From Sphingobium sp. JS3065 (GTDB lineage: Bacteria > Pseudomonadota > Alphaproteobacteria > Sphingomonadales > Sphingomonadaceae): a stretch of DNA of 64,000 nt. How positions within the stretch are numbered: position 1 is the first letter of the stretch; every line of letters begins with the position of its first letter. Location: positions 2,666,001 through 2,730,000 of the forward strand of contig NZ_CP102664.1 in NCBI RefSeq assembly GCF_026427355.1, read 5' to 3'. Positions 1 to 9,422 of the stretch are shown here, one piece after another. The position numbers were made by a program, and so were the translations under genes. Below the pieces are notes generated by a model. It had not been told where the DNA came from. It was given only the letters and a program-made list of their open reading frames with translations, and ran no database searches.

Positions 1-120
1 GCGGGTCAGGGCCTTGGCGATCGCTTTCAGCGCCATGCCCTTCTTCGCCAGCGTGTGGAGCTTCTGCAACTCGTCCGCCGTCCAGGGTTGCTTGTGCCGC
101 TCGAAGCGATCGCCCGCCAT
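1..120 (-). CDS. N-terminus of a small HTH-like protein (cut by window edge)
   Basis: Forty codons are open from an ATG at 120 to the window edge, with no stop. The peptide begins MAGDRFERHKQPWTADELQK and continues with a basic helix rich in Lys and Ala. The run PWTADELQKL followed by KKGMALKAIAKAL resembles a short SANT/Myb-like or homeodomain-like helix-turn-helix, but the C-terminus is outside the window and I do not recognise a named family. It lies 5 bp downstream of the purA stop on the same strand, so it could be the last gene of the purA transcript. The reading is supported by the typical codon pattern (G/C at third positions); the function is unassigned. Confidence 0.55.
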   Translation of the reverse strand, partial: MAGDRFERHKQPWTADELQKLHTLAKKGMALKAIAKALTR

Positions 121-125
121 ATCGA

Positions 126-1415
126 TCAATCCGCGAAAGGATCGCGGACGAGGATGGTGTCCTCGCGCTCGGGGCTGGTGGAGACGAGCGTGACCGGGCA
201 GCCGATCAGTTCCTCGATGCGGCGGATATATTTGATCGCCTGCGCCGGGAGTTCCGCCCAGCTACGAGCGCCCGCCGTCGTGTCCTGCCAACCTTCGATG
301 CTTTCATAGACCGGCTCCGCCTTCGCCTGATCCTGCGCATGGGCGGGGAGATAGTCGAAGCTTTGGTCGCCGATCTTGTAGCCGACGCAGATCTTCAATT
401 CCTCGAAACCGTCCAGCACGTCCAGCTTGGTGAGCGCGATGCCGGTGACGCCCGACACCGCGACCGACTGACGCACCAGCACCGCGTCGAACCAGCCGCA
501 GCGGCGCTTGCGGCCCGTCACCGTGCCGAATTCATGGCCGCGTTCGCCCAGCCGCTGGCCGACGTCATTCTCCTGCTCGGTCGGGAAGGGACCGGAGCCG
601 ACGCGGGTGGTATAGGCCTTGACGATGCCCAGCACGAAGCCCGCGCCCGACGGGCCAAGGCCGGTGCCGCTGGCTGCCGTGCCCGCCACCGTGTTGGAGG
701 AGGTGACGAACGGATAGGTGCCGTGGTCGATGTCGAGCAGGGTTCCCTGCGCGCCTTCGAACAGGATGCGCTTGCCTTCCGCCTTCGCCTTGTTGAGCGT
801 CAGCCAGACGGGCTTGACGAAGGGCAGGATGAAGCCTGCGATGTCGCGCAATTCGGCCATCAGCGCTTCGCGGTCGATGGGCGCTTCGTTGAAACCGGCG
901 CGCAGCGCGTCATGGTGCGCGGTCAGCCGGTCGAGCTGCGGCCCCAGATCGTCCAGATGGGCAAGGTCGCAGACGCGGATGGCGCGGCGGCCGACCTTAT
1001 CCTCATAGGCCGGGCCGATGCCGCGGCGGGTGGTGCCGATCTTGCCCGCGCCCGACGCATCCTCGCGCAGGCCGTCGAGGTCGCGGTGGAAGGGCAGGAT
1101 CAGCGGGCAGGTTTCCGCGATCTGGAGGTTTTCGGGGGTGATCTCCACGCCCTGGCCCTTCAGCTTCGCCACCTCGTCGCGGAAGTGCCAGGGGTCCAGC
1201 ACGACGCCATTGCCGATCACCGACAGCGTGCCCCGCACGATGCCCGACGGGAGCAGCGAAAGCTTGTACACCTTCTCACCCACGACCAGCGTGTGGCCGG
1301 CATTGTGCCCGCCCTGGAAGCGGGCGACGACGTCGGCGCGCTCCGACAGCCAGTCGACGATCTTGCCCTTGCCTTCGTCACCCCATTGGGCGCCGATCAC
1401 CGTAACATTTGCCAC
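126..1415 (-). CDS. purA: Adenylosuccinate synthetase
   Basis: Catalyses GTP-dependent ligation of aspartate to IMP, the first step from IMP to AMP, in the cytosol. The 429-residue product has the family's usual length. It shows the N-terminal P-loop-like [16 protein letters not shown], then [22 protein letters not shown] and [21 protein letters not shown] chose the GTG start at 1415, giving V/M-ANVTVIG, because GGAGG lies about 9 nt upstream and homologues begin there; an upstream in-frame ATG at 1487 would add 24 unconserved residues. It follows hisZ on the same strand after a 130-bp gap, so the two are probably cotranscribed or at least co-oriented. Confidence 0.97.
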   Translation of the reverse strand: MANVTVIGAQWGDEGKGKIVDWLSERADVVARFQGGHNAGHTLVVGEKVYKLSLLPSGIVRGTLSVIGNGVVLDPWHFRDEVAKLKGQGVEITPENLQIAETCPLILPFHRDLDGLREDASGAGKIGTTRRGIGPAYEDKVGRRAIRVCDLAHLDDLGPQLDRLTAHHDALRAGFNEAPIDREALMAELRDIAGFILPFVKPVWLTLNKAKAEGKRILFEGAQGTLLDIDHGTYPFVTSSNTVAGTAASGTGLGPSGAGFVLGIVKAYTTRVGSGPFPTEQENDVGQRLGERGHEFGTVTGRKRRCGWFDAVLVRQSVAVSGVTGIALTKLDVLDGFEELKICVGYKIGDQSFDYLPAHAQDQAKAEPVYESIEGWQDTTAGARSWAELPAQAIKYIRRIEELIGCPVTLVSTSPEREDTILVRDPFAD

Positions 1416-1545
1416 AGATACAGTCCTCCGCCCGCCGCGCGGACCGGCCATGCCCTTCGACGGGACTCGGCATGCCGGTGGGATCAAATGGGCGTGTCGC
1501 CCTGTTGCGGGGGCGCGTTAGCCGCGCTGCCCCGGTCCCGTCAAG

Positions 1546-2676
1546 TCAATAGGCGCGGGGTTCCGCGCCGTCGAGCCAGTGCGAGCAGCGCAGAGCCTCG
1601 CCATTTTCCTGTCCTGTCAGCGCGGCGACCGTCTGCCAGCCTTCCGCCCGCAACTGGACGGCGCGATCCGCGTCATGATGCAGGGGAAGGAACAGGCGCC
1701 TGGGCGCTTCGCCGCCGAAGCCCGCGTCGATCAGCGGATCGGGATAGAGGGAGAAGCCCATGGCCGGTTCCTCCGACCCGTCGGCGCGGATGATCGCATA
1801 GCTGCCGCCCCGGCCAATTTCGCCGGTGAAACCCTCTGCGAAGATGGAGAAGCCGAACCAGTTCTGATATTCGAAGCCATGGCGTTCGGTCGGGTCGAGC
1901 GTCAGGGTGATGTCCCAGCCGATGGGCTTGGCGATGGCGCGCAGGCCCGCGATGCGGCTGTCGATGGCGCCGCCAAGGTCGGCGTTCAGCGCCTCCAGCC
2001 GTTCCATCGCCGCGTGGAAGGGGCCGGTGCCCTCGATCAGCGGCAGATAGGCGGCGGCGGCCGGGCCGATGGCCGCGAGCGCGCCCGCATCCTTGGCGTC
2101 CAGTTCGGTGCGGACCGCCTCTATCTCTTCCGGGGCGAGCGGCAGAGGACCGGCGGCGAGCGCGTCGATCAGGTCCGGCAGGGTGAAGTCGATGGTGATG
2201 CCGGTGACGCCCGCCGCCTGCAGCGCTTCGATGGCGACGTTCACGATTTCCACGGCGGCTGCGACGCTGTCGCTGCCGATGAGTTCGGCACCGACCTGGA
2301 ACCGTTCCCGCTCCGGCCGGAGCTGGTTGGCGCGCAGGCGGATGACGGGGCCGGCATAGGAAAGGCGCAGCGGGCGCGCGGCGGAGGCCAGGCGCGTGGC
2401 GGCGATGCGGCCGACCTGCGCGGTCATGTCCGGGCGCAGGGCCAGGCTGCGCTGCGACACCGGGTCGATGGCGCGGACGAGATCCTGCGCCTTCATCGAT
2501 TTCAGGCGGCCGACCAGCGTGTCCTCAAACTCCGCGATGGGCGGCATGACGCGCTCATAGCCATGGCTGGCGACAGTATCGAGCACACGGCGCGCAAGCC
2601 GGGCGGAGGCCTCCGCCAGCGGCGGCAGGCGGTCGGAAAGCCCTTCAGGCAGGAGGCCGGATGGAATCGTGGTCAT
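1546..2676 (-). CDS. hisZ: ATP phosphoribosyltransferase regulatory subunit
   Basis: HisZ is a class II histidyl-tRNA-synthetase-like protein without charging activity. It partners the short form of HisG in the first step of histidine synthesis. The 376-residue product starts MTTIPSGLLPEGLSDRLPP and contains the class II core: an FEDTLVGR-type segment, RPDMTAQVGRIAATRL (motif 2-like) and the C-terminal GRGGSYAII. It is shorter than HisS and lacks the anticodon-binding domain, which separates it from the true synthetase. hisG is not in the window. It sits between serA and purA on the same strand. Confidence 0.92.
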   Translation of the reverse strand: MTTIPSGLLPEGLSDRLPPLAEASARLARRVLDTVASHGYERVMPPIAEFEDTLVGRLKSMKAQDLVRAIDPVSQRSLALRPDMTAQVGRIAATRLASAARPLRLSYAGPVIRLRANQLRPERERFQVGAELIGSDSVAAAVEIVNVAIEALQAAGVTGITIDFTLPDLIDALAAGPLPLAPEEIEAVRTELDAKDAGALAAIGPAAAAYLPLIEGTGPFHAAMERLEALNADLGGAIDSRIAGLRAIAKPIGWDITLTLDPTERHGFEYQNWFGFSIFAEGFTGEIGRGGSYAIIRADGSEEPAMGFSLYPDPLIDAGFGGEAPRRLFLPLHHDADRAVQLRAEGWQTVAALTGQENGEALRCSHWLDGAEPRAY

Positions 2677-2737
2677 GGGCTGGCCTTTAGCGGATTATGC
2701 GCGCAAGGCCAGCCCGAACCATATCAGGCCCGAACCA

Positions 2738-4318
2738 TCAGGCGAAGCGCAGCAGCTTCACCGTCTTGACGCCTGCCAGCTTGCAGATGTCGGCCAGAAC
2801 GGTTTCCGTGACCGCGCCGTCGAGCGAAAGCAGCAGCACCGCTTCCCCGCCCTGATTGCGGCGGCCGAGGTGGAAGGTGCCGATGTTGACGTTCGCCTCA
2901 CCCAGCGTCGAACCCAGGCGGCCGATGAAACCCGGCGCGTCCTGATTGACGATGTAGAGCATGTCCCCGGCAAGGTCGGCCTCCACCTTGATGCCGAACA
3001 GTTCGACGAGGCGCGCCTGCGCATTGCCGAACAGCGTGCCCGCGACCGACTTTTCGCCGCTTTCGGTCTTCACGGTGACGCGGACGAGGGTCTGATAGTC
3101 GCCCTCGCGGTCATGACGGACCTCACGAACATCGAGGCCGCGTTCCTTCGCCAGGAAGGGCGCGTTGACCATGTTCACCGTGTCCGAATAGACGCGCATC
3201 AGGCCCGCCAGCACCGCGGCGGTGATCGGCTTCTGGTTCAGTTCGGCGGCATGGCCCTCGACCTCTACCGAGACGCTCCGGATGCGGTCGCCTTCAAGCT
3301 GGCCGACCAGGCTGCCCAGTTCCTCCGCCAGCGCCATATAGGGCTTCAGCTTCGGGGCCTCCTCCGCCGACAGCGACGGCACGTTGAGGGCATTGGTGAT
3401 GCCGCCGTCGAGCAGATAGTCGCTAAGCTGTTCGGCCACCTGCAACGCCACATTGACCTGCGCTTCGTCGGTCGATGCGCCCAGATGCGGGGTGCAGATG
3501 AAATTGGGGGTGCCGAACAGCGGCGATTCCTTGGCCGGTTCCTGCACGAACACGTCGAGCGCGGCGCCCGCGACATGGCCCGCATCCATCGCTTCCTTGA
3601 GTGCGGCTTCGTCGATCAGGCCGCCGCGGGCGCAGTTGATGATGCGCACGCCCTTCTTGGTCTTGGCGAGATTTTCCTTCGACAGGATGTTGCGGGTCTG
3701 GTCGGTCAGCGGCGTGTGCAGCGTGATGAAGTCCGCCTTCGCCAGCAGCGTGTCCAGATCGGCCTTTTCCACGCCCATTTCGACGGCGCGTTCCGGGGTC
3801 AGGAAGGGGTCGAACGCGACGACCTTCATCTTCAGGCCCAATGCGCGGCTGGCGACGATGGAGCCGATATTGCCCGCGCCGATCAGGCCCAGCGTCTTGC
3901 CGGTGACTTCCACGCCCATGAAGCCGTTCTTCGGCCACAGGCCCTGCTGCGTCTGGGCGTTGGCCTCCGGCAGTTGGCGGGCGAGCGCGAACATCAGCGC
4001 GATGGCATGTTCGGCGGTGGTGATCGAGTTGCCGAACGGGGTGTTCATCACGATCACGCCCTTGGACGAGGCGGCCGGGATGTCGACATTGTCGACGCCG
4101 ATGCCGGCGCGGCCGATGACCTTCAGGTTGGTCGCGTGATCGAGGATATCCTTCGTCACCTTGGTCGAGCTGCGGATGGCGAGGCCGTCATATTGGCCGA
4201 TGATCGCCTTCAGCTCTTCGGGGGTCTTGCCGGTGATTTCATCGACTTCCACGCCGCGTTCACGGAAGATCGCGGCGGCGCGGGGGTCCATCTTGTCGGA
4301 AATGAGGACTTTGGGCAT
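2738..4318 (-). CDS. serA: D-3-phosphoglycerate dehydrogenase
   Basis: Oxidises 3-phosphoglycerate with NAD+ to 3-phosphohydroxypyruvate, committing carbon to serine. The 526 residues fit the long (type 1) form: a substrate domain from MPKVLISDKMD, a Rossmann domain with GLIGAGNIGSIVASRALG, the catalytic region with RGGLIDEAAL and HLGAST, then an intervening domain and a C-terminal ACT domain. The start at 4318 is preceded by AGAAAGG at a good distance; an in-frame ATG at 4339 would add seven residues. It lies downstream of serC on the same strand, the usual alphaproteobacterial serC-serA pair, but the two are separated by a double-hairpin repeat. Confidence 0.97.
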   Translation of the reverse strand: MPKVLISDKMDPRAAAIFRERGVEVDEITGKTPEELKAIIGQYDGLAIRSSTKVTKDILDHATNLKVIGRAGIGVDNVDIPAASSKGVIVMNTPFGNSITTAEHAIALMFALARQLPEANAQTQQGLWPKNGFMGVEVTGKTLGLIGAGNIGSIVASRALGLKMKVVAFDPFLTPERAVEMGVEKADLDTLLAKADFITLHTPLTDQTRNILSKENLAKTKKGVRIINCARGGLIDEAALKEAMDAGHVAGAALDVFVQEPAKESPLFGTPNFICTPHLGASTDEAQVNVALQVAEQLSDYLLDGGITNALNVPSLSAEEAPKLKPYMALAEELGSLVGQLEGDRIRSVSVEVEGHAAELNQKPITAAVLAGLMRVYSDTVNMVNAPFLAKERGLDVREVRHDREGDYQTLVRVTVKTESGEKSVAGTLFGNAQARLVELFGIKVEADLAGDMLYIVNQDAPGFIGRLGSTLGEANVNIGTFHLGRRNQGGEAVLLLSLDGAVTETVLADICKLAGVKTVKLLRFA

Positions 4319-4341
4319 GACGAATTGCCTTTCTTGCAATT

Positions 4342-4422
4342 CGTCATCCTGACGAAAGTCAGGATCTCAGGCAGCCAGGTTCGACCTAGAGGCCCGAGAT
4401 CCCAGCTTTCGCTGGGATGACG
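4342..4422 (-). repeat. REP-like element with two perfect hairpins between serC and serA
   Basis: Two perfect 8-bp stems with 4-nt loops lie at 4346-4365 (ATCCTGAC/GTCAGGAT, loop GAAA) and 4399-4418 (ATCCCAGC/GCTGGGAT, loop TTTC). The flanks are also complementary: CGTCATCC at 4342 pairs with GGATGACG ending at 4422, and GGATCTC pairs with GAGATCC. The whole is therefore a nested palindrome. It occupies nearly the entire serC-serA spacer, on the sense strand of the operon. It resembles the dispersed REP/BIME-type units of proteobacteria. Effects on mRNA stability or partial termination are possible but not shown. Confidence 0.75.
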
Positions 4423-4441
4423 GGAATATGGGGGATGTGTG

Positions 4442-5599
4442 TTAAGCAGCCTTCACGGTCGCATAAGCCCAGTCGAACCATGGACCGAGCGCCTCGATAT
4501 CGGCGGTCTCGACCGTCGCGCCGCACCAGATGCGCAGGCCCGCCGGGGCGTCGCGATAGCCCGCGACGTCATAGGCGGCGCCTTCCTTCTCCAGCAGGGC
4601 GGCGAAGCTCTTGATGAAGGCTTCGTCCGCGCCCTCGACGGTCAGGCAGACGCTGGTGGTGGAGCGGGTCGCGGGATCGGCGGCGAGATGGCCGAGCCAG
4701 TCGCGTTCCTCGACGATCTTGTTCAGCGCCGCCGCATTGGCGTTGCTGCGCGCAATCAGGCCGGCGGCGCCGCCGATCGACTTGCCCCATTCCAGCGCGA
4801 AGATCGCATCCTCGACCGCCAGCATGGACGGGGTGTTGATCGTCTCGCCCTTGAACACGCCTTCGGCCAGCTTACCCTTCGACACGAGGCGGAACACCTT
4901 GGGCAACGGCCAGGCCGGGGTGTAATTCTCCAGACGCTCGACCGCGCGGGGGCCGAGGATCAGCACGCCATGGCCGCCCTCCCCGCCCAGCACCTTCTGC
5001 CAGGAGAAGGTGGCGACGTCGATCTTGGTCCAGTCGATGTCATAGGCGAAGACCGCGCTGGTGGCGTCGGCGAAGGTCAGCCCCTCGCGGTCGGCGGGGA
5101 TCCAGTCGGCGTTCGGCACGCGCACGCCGGAGGTGGTGCCGTTCCAGGTGAACAGCACGTCATGGGCGAAGTTCACACCGTCCAGGTCGGGCAACTGGCC
5201 GTAATCGGCGCGGATGATCGTGGGGTCGAGCTTCAACTGCTTGGCGGCGTCCGTCACCCAGCCCTCGCCGAAGCTTTCCCAGGCCAGCGTCGTCACCGGG
5301 CGGGCGCCCAGCATGGTCCACATCGCCATTTCGAAGGCGCCGGTATCGGAACCGGGGACGATGCCGATGCGGTGGGTTTCGGGCAGGTTCAGCAGTTCGC
5401 GCATCAGGTCGATGCAATAAGCGAGGCGGGTCTTGCCGATCTTGGCGCGGTGCGAGCGGCCGAGGGATTCAGCGCTCAGCTTGTCGGCGCTCCAGCCTGG
5501 AGGCTTGGCGCAGGGACCGGAAGAAAAATAGGGGCGAGCTGGCTTGGTCGCGGGCTTCGCAGGCGCAATGGTGGCGTCTGCGGCAATCATATCAGTCAT
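4442..5599 (-). CDS. serC: Phosphoserine aminotransferase
   Basis: PLP-dependent transamination of 3-phosphohydroxypyruvate with glutamate, the second step of serine synthesis and also used in pyridoxine synthesis. The 385-residue product has the alphaproteobacterial form ([14 protein letters not shown] near the start; the PLP-lysine region is [18 protein letters not shown]). The start at 5599 has AAGGAG about 9 nt upstream. It is the first gene of a serC-serA unit. The leader just upstream can fold so that this ribosome-binding site is paired (see the 5605-5650 entry). Confidence 0.96.
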   Translation of the reverse strand: MTDMIAADATIAPAKPATKPARPYFSSGPCAKPPGWSADKLSAESLGRSHRAKIGKTRLAYCIDLMRELLNLPETHRIGIVPGSDTGAFEMAMWTMLGARPVTTLAWESFGEGWVTDAAKQLKLDPTIIRADYGQLPDLDGVNFAHDVLFTWNGTTSGVRVPNADWIPADREGLTFADATSAVFAYDIDWTKIDVATFSWQKVLGGEGGHGVLILGPRAVERLENYTPAWPLPKVFRLVSKGKLAEGVFKGETINTPSMLAVEDAIFALEWGKSIGGAAGLIARSNANAAALNKIVEERDWLGHLAADPATRSTTSVCLTVEGADEAFIKSFAALLEKEGAAYDVAGYRDAPAGLRIWCGATVETADIEALGPWFDWAYATVKAA

Positions 5600-5604
5600 G
5601 GTAT

Positions 5605-5650
5605 GCGTCTCCTTACAGAGAGCACGCGCGGCGTTGGGACCGCGTGGCCC
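5605..5650 (-). promoter_or_regulatory. Structured serC leader, probable serC-motif RNA
   Basis: On the minus strand the 5' UTR contains GC(C)ACGCG ... CGCGUGC, a 7-bp stem with one bulged C and a 12-nt loop. A second small hairpin follows in which CUCU pairs with GGAG of the Shine-Dalgarno (AAGGAG, 5609-5614). An RNA element called the serC motif is described from leaders of serC-serA operons in Alphaproteobacteria, and this position and two-hairpin layout fit it. I match by layout and partial recall of the consensus, not by a covariance search. Confidence 0.5.
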
Positions 5651-5760
5651 GCTGGCCGCCCTAAAGATCGCGGAAGAAGAGTCAAGCTGAATGTCTGGAT
5701 GCGATGAAACGTTGCCGCCGTTAACCCTTGGGCCAGCCGGACGTGGTAAATCATGCCGTC

Positions 5761-6456
5761 ATGATCGAGCGGGTTTGGGGGAATGCGATCCTTCGCGGCA
5801 TGGGTCTTGCGGCCCTGACGGCGACTGCGCTGACGCTGGCGGGCTGCGGCGGCGACCTGGTGCCGCGCGGGCGCGTGGAGCGGCATTCGAAGCCGGTCCG
5901 GACGGCGCGCCCCACCGCGCCGCCGCCGATGGAGTTGCGCCAGTGCATGGCGAAGCTGACATCCCAATCGGTGCTCTTCACCCCCCTGCCCGACCAGAAT
6001 TTCGGCGGCGGATGCAGCGCGACGGGCAGCGTCAAGCTGATCGATATCGGCGTGCCCGCGACCAATCTGGGTGCGATGACATGTGGCCTTGCCGCCAATT
6101 TCGCGGCCTGGGCGCGCTATGGGGTCCAGCCCGCCGCCCGGCTGATCCTGGGAGCGGAGATCGAGCGGATCGAGACGTTCGGCACCTATAATTGCCGACC
6201 CATCGCGGGCAGCGGCAAGCTGTCCGAACATGCGCACAGCAACGCGGTCGACGTGTCCGCCTTCGTGCTGAGCGACGGGCGGCGCATTTCCATCGAAAAG
6301 GACTGGAACGGCGACAGGCGGACGCGCCAGTTTCTGGAAATCGTCCGCGCCAGCGCCTGCAAGCGGTTCCGCACCGTGCTCAGCCCGGATTACAACGCCG
6401 CGCATCACGATCATTTTCACTTCGATATGGGCGGAAAAGGTGGGTTTTGCCGATAA
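5761..6456 (+). CDS. Extensin-like C-terminal domain lipoprotein
   Basis: A 231-residue exported protein. The N-terminus has a hydrophobic stretch ending in the lipobox LAGC (Cys at about residue 29), then a Pro/Arg-rich linker, then a domain with CMAKL, FGGGCSATGSVKL, a central cysteine in TYNCRPIAG, SEHAHSNAVDVSAF and HHDHFHFDMG. The His/Asp pattern (SEHAHSNAVD and DHFHFD) is that of the extensin-like family, related to D-Ala-D-Ala carboxypeptidase/LAS metallopeptidase folds. A periplasmic peptidoglycan or cell-wall role is likely but inferred. I prefer the ATG at 5761; a TTG at 5728 would add 11 residues. The next gene follows 41 bp later. Confidence 0.82.
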   Translation: MIERVWGNAILRGMGLAALTATALTLAGCGGDLVPRGRVERHSKPVRTARPTAPPPMELRQCMAKLTSQSVLFTPLPDQNFGGGCSATGSVKLIDIGVPATNLGAMTCGLAANFAAWARYGVQPAARLILGAEIERIETFGTYNCRPIAGSGKLSEHAHSNAVDVSAFVLSDGRRISIEKDWNGDRRTRQFLEIVRASACKRFRTVLSPDYNAAHHDHFHFDMGGKGGFCR

Positions 6457-6497
6457 GCGGCTTGGCTTTGTCACCCCGGCATCCTACCTTTCCGGCA

Positions 6498-7376
6498 ATG
6501 ACCAGAAAAGAAATCGAGGAACGCAAGTTCCGCCCCGCCCGACAGGAAGCAGCCGACGCCCGGCTGAGGACGGAAACCCCGCAGACCAACAGCACCGCCT
6601 ATCGCCTGGCCTTTCAGGACACGGATTTCCTGCTGCGGGAGGATTTGCGGCCAGTGCGGTTCCAGTTGGAACTGTTGAAGCCCCAATTGCTGATGGATGA
6701 GGCGAAGATCGAATCGACCTTCGTCTTCTACGGATCGGCGCGCATCCCCGAACCCGATCAGGCGCAGGTGCGGATCGACGCCGCCCCCACGCCGGAGCAG
6801 AAGCGCATCGCCGAAAATCTGGGTCGCAAGGCGCGCTATTATGAGGAGGCGCGCAAGCTGGCGCGGATCGCGGCGCAATATCCGGTGAACGCGGCGGGAG
6901 GCCGTCATTTCGTCGTCTGTTCGGGCGGTGGCCCCTCCATCATGGAGGCGGCCAATCGCGGCGCGGCGGATGTCGGCCAGACGACCATCGGCATGAACAT
7001 CGTCCTGCCGCATGAACAGTCGCCCAATCGCTTCGTCACGCCGGAATTGAGCTTCCAGTTCCACTATTTCGCGCTGCGCAAGATGCATTTCCTGCTGCGG
7101 GCGCGGGCGCTGGCGGTGTTTCCGGGCGGCTTCGGCACGTTCGACGAGATGTTCGAACTGTTGACCCTGATCCAGACCGGCAAGATGAAGCCGATCCCGG
7201 TGCTGCTGTTCGGCAAGGAGTTCTGGACGCGGGTGGTGGATTTCGAGGCGCTGGCCGACGAAGGCGTGATCTCTCCGTCCGACCTCAACCTGCTGACCTG
7301 GGTGGAGACGGCCGAGGATGCGTGGGAGGCGGTGCAGGCCTTCTATCAGGACAGCGAAGTGCCGGGGTTCGGGTAA
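6498..7376 (+). CDS. LOG-family protein (nucleotide 5'-monophosphate phosphoribohydrolase-like)
   Basis: A 292-residue cytosolic Rossmann-type protein of the LOG family, often mislabelled lysine decarboxylase. The signature PGGFGTFDE is at about residues 209-217, and the nucleotide-loop-like CSGGGPSIMEAA at about 141-152. Members cleave the N-glycosidic bond of nucleoside monophosphates such as AMP or cytokinin ribotides. This one has roughly 70 extra N-terminal residues (MTRKEIEERKFRPARQE...) and belongs to the longer subgroup, whose substrate is not certain. ATG at 6498 is the first start after the extensin-like gene and is in family register. Confidence 0.85.
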   Translation: MTRKEIEERKFRPARQEAADARLRTETPQTNSTAYRLAFQDTDFLLREDLRPVRFQLELLKPQLLMDEAKIESTFVFYGSARIPEPDQAQVRIDAAPTPEQKRIAENLGRKARYYEEARKLARIAAQYPVNAAGGRHFVVCSGGGPSIMEAANRGAADVGQTTIGMNIVLPHEQSPNRFVTPELSFQFHYFALRKMHFLLRARALAVFPGGFGTFDEMFELLTLIQTGKMKPIPVLLFGKEFWTRVVDFEALADEGVISPSDLNLLTWVETAEDAWEAVQAFYQDSEVPGFG

Positions 7377-7424
7377 TTCATCCTCGCCCCTTTAACGCCA
7401 AGCCTGCCCCCTCTTTCGCCTGAC

Positions 7425-7575
7425 TGGCCGATTTGGGTGGAGAGCGGACGTTCAGTTTCCGTTCGGGCTGAGAGAAGTCGAAGGGCTTCCATGCTTCGCC
7501 TCCGCTCAGCAGAGCCCTTCGACTTCGCTCAGGGCGAACGGATATCTAATGTCCGCAACTGGCCATTCCACGACA
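7425..7575. repeat. Sphingomonad palindromic repeat, copy 1 of 4
   Basis: Arms CCGTTCGGGCTGAGAG... (from 7459) and ...CTCAGGGCGAACGG (to 7541) are inverted copies that include TCGAAGGGCT/AGCCCTTCGA. The 41-bp left flank (7425-7465, TGGCCGATTTGGGTGG... to GTTCG) recurs with two differences at 12535-12575. The right flank has GGCCATT, as copy 2 does. The rest of the 7377-7720 gap holds no convincing gene. It does contain a perfect 7-bp hairpin at 7641-7658 (CTCCTGC-CTTC-GCAGGAG) some 60 bp before the HAD gene. Confidence 0.75.
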
Positions 7576-7720
7576 TTTTCGAATTTGTCCACGCGACCTG
7601 GTTCCGCCGTCTGATAAATGCACGACCGTCTGAACTTGGGCTCCTGCCTTCGCAGGAGCACGGCGGGGGGATGGGGCTATTGCCCTTGCCCTCCCCGTCG
7701 CACGGGACTAGGGCGCGGCC

Positions 7721-8392
7721 ATGCGTCGCGACCTTGCCCATGTCGATACCTGGATCTTCGATCTGGACAATACGCTCTACCCGGCGAAGGCGGACCTGTT
7801 CGCGCTGATCGACGTGAAGATGGGCGAGTTCATCCAGGGCCTGCTCGGCTGCGATCCGGTCATCGCCAGGGAAACGCAGAAGCGCTATTTCCTGGAGCAT
7901 GGCACGACCCTGTCAGGCCTGATGCACCATCACGGGATCGAGCCGCATGCCTTCCTGGACTATGTCCACGATATTTCGATGGACCGGCTGGAGGTCGACG
8001 AAGCGCTCAACGCCCATATCGCGGCGCTGCCGGGGCGGCGGCTGATCTTCACCAATGGCGACGGCGCCTATGCGACGCGAGTGCTGGACAGGCTGGGCCT
8101 GACCGGCGCGTTTGAGCTGATCCACGACATCCACGCCTGCCAATATGTGCCCAAGCCCGATCCGTCGGGCTATGCGGAACTGTGCCGGATGCATGCGGTC
8201 GATCCGGCCCGCGCCGCCTTTTTCGAGGATATGGCCCGCAACCTCAAGCCCGCCAAGGCGATCGGCATGACCACCATCTGGGTCAATAACGGCTCCGAAG
8301 CGGGCGATCACGAGCATCATCCCGATTTCATCGATTTCGAAACCGACCATCTGACGCCGTTTCTGGCGGATATCTTTGGGGAACAGCCATGA
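7721..8392 (+). CDS. HAD-superfamily pyrimidine 5'-nucleotidase-like hydrolase
   Basis: A 223-residue HAD subfamily IA phosphatase. Motif I is FDLDNTLYP, with nucleophile Asp14 and Asp16. Motif II is in LIFTNGDG, the Lys of motif III is in PKPDPSGY, and motif IV is [10 protein letters not shown]. The wording FDLDNTLYP plus MARNLKPAK is typical of the pyrimidine 5'-nucleotidase group (yeast Sdt1-like), which dephosphorylates UMP/CMP or phosphometabolites. Exact substrate is inferred. Its stop overlaps the dapD start by 4 bp (ATGA), so the two are translationally coupled. Confidence 0.88.
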   Translation: MRRDLAHVDTWIFDLDNTLYPAKADLFALIDVKMGEFIQGLLGCDPVIARETQKRYFLEHGTTLSGLMHHHGIEPHAFLDYVHDISMDRLEVDEALNAHIAALPGRRLIFTNGDGAYATRVLDRLGLTGAFELIHDIHACQYVPKPDPSGYAELCRMHAVDPARAAFFEDMARNLKPAKAIGMTTIWVNNGSEAGDHEHHPDFIDFETDHLTPFLADIFGEQP

Positions 8393-9240
8393 GCAACGAA
8401 CTGATCGCGACCATCGACGCCGCCTGGGAGGACCGGGCCAATGTGAACCTGTCGACGCAGGGTGCGGTGCGCCAGGCGGTCGACAAGGCGCTGTCGATGC
8501 TGGACAGCGGCGAACTGCGCGTGGCCGAACCGACCGGTGCCGAGGGTTCGGGGGGCTGGCAGGTCAATCAGTGGGCGAAGAAGGCGGTGCTGCTGTCCTT
8601 CCGCCTGAACGACAATGTCATGATCGACAATGGGCCGGGCGCGGGCCATTGGTGGGACAAGGTGCCGAGCAAGTTCGCCGGATGGGACGAGGCCGCCTTC
8701 CGCGCCGCCGGGTTCCGCGCCGTGCCGGGCAGCTTCGCCCGCGCCGGTTCGCACATCGCGAAGAATGTGATCCTGATGCCCAGCTTCGTGAACATCGGCG
8801 CGTTCGTGGATGAAGGCACGATGGTCGATACCTGGGTGACGGTGGGTAGCTGCGCGCAGATCGGCAAGAATGTCCATCTGTCGGGCGGCGTCGGCATCGG
8901 CGGCGTGCTGGAGCCGTTGCAGGCCGATCCGGTGATCATCGAGGATGACTGCTTCATCGGCGCCCGTTCCGAAGTGGTGGAAGGCGTGCGCATCGGCAAG
9001 GGTTCGGTGCTGTCGATGGGCGTGTTCATCGGCCAGTCGACCAAGATTATCGACCGCGCCACCGGCGAAGTCTTCATGGGCGAAGTGCCGCCCTATTCGG
9101 TGGTCGTGCCGGGGTCGCTGCCCGGCAAGCCGCTGCCCGACGGCACGCCGGGGCCGAGCCTCTATTGCGCGGTGATCGTGAAGCGGGTCGACGCGCAGAC
9201 GCGGTCGAAGACCGGGATCAACGAACTGCTGCGGGATTGA
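8389..9240 (+). CDS. dapD: 2,3,4,5-tetrahydropyridine-2,6-dicarboxylate N-succinyltransferase
   Basis: Transfers succinyl from succinyl-CoA to tetrahydrodipicolinate in the diaminopimelate/lysine branch, feeding both lysine and peptidoglycan. The 283-residue length is standard. The N-terminal helical domain ([19 protein letters not shown]) is followed by left-handed beta-helix hexapeptide turns ([48 protein letters not shown]) and a C-terminal VVPGSLPGK segment. It overlaps the HAD gene by ATGA. dapE is not nearby. Confidence 0.97.
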   Translation: MSNELIATIDAAWEDRANVNLSTQGAVRQAVDKALSMLDSGELRVAEPTGAEGSGGWQVNQWAKKAVLLSFRLNDNVMIDNGPGAGHWWDKVPSKFAGWDEAAFRAAGFRAVPGSFARAGSHIAKNVILMPSFVNIGAFVDEGTMVDTWVTVGSCAQIGKNVHLSGGVGIGGVLEPLQADPVIIEDDCFIGARSEVVEGVRIGKGSVLSMGVFIGQSTKIIDRATGEVFMGEVPPYSVVVPGSLPGKPLPDGTPGPSLYCAVIVKRVDAQTRSKTGINELLRD

Positions 9241-9251
9241 CTCGCTGATTG

Positions 9252-9380
9252 CTCCCCTCCCTTTCAAGGGAGGGGTTGGGGGTGGGTCGCGAGCGGAGCG
9301 AGCGTTGCGCCGACCGGGAGGTTGCGGGCGACCGCTTCGCGGCCGCACCCACCCCTTCCCCCTCCCTGGAAGGGAGGGGC
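9252..9380. repeat. Long GC-rich palindromic repeat between dapD and the ABC exporter
   Basis: The left arm begins CCCCTCCCTTTCAAGGGAGG and runs on through GGTTGGGGGTGGGT. The right arm, from ACCCACCCCTTCCCC to AAGGGAGGGG, is its near-complement, and each arm contains its own small CCCTCCCT/AGGGAGGG hairpin. The centre has further short inverted repeats (GCGAGCGGAGCGAGC). It fills the 182-bp spacer. Related but shorter units occur at 26370, 29777 and 56243. It could act as a terminator after dapD; no U-run follows. Confidence 0.65.
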
Positions 9381-9422
9381 TTATAAGTGGCATTTGGCGC
9401 AGGCTCGCCCTACATAACCCCC

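Noticed and set aside
7437..7808. A 123-codon plus-strand frame before the HAD gene
   Set aside because: Made of the palindromic repeat and running into the HAD gene in another frame; no ribosome-binding site or coding pattern.
9252..9380. CRISPR-like or tandem array from repeated GGGAGGGG units
   Set aside because: Only inverted arms of one palindrome; no regular direct repeats or spacers.
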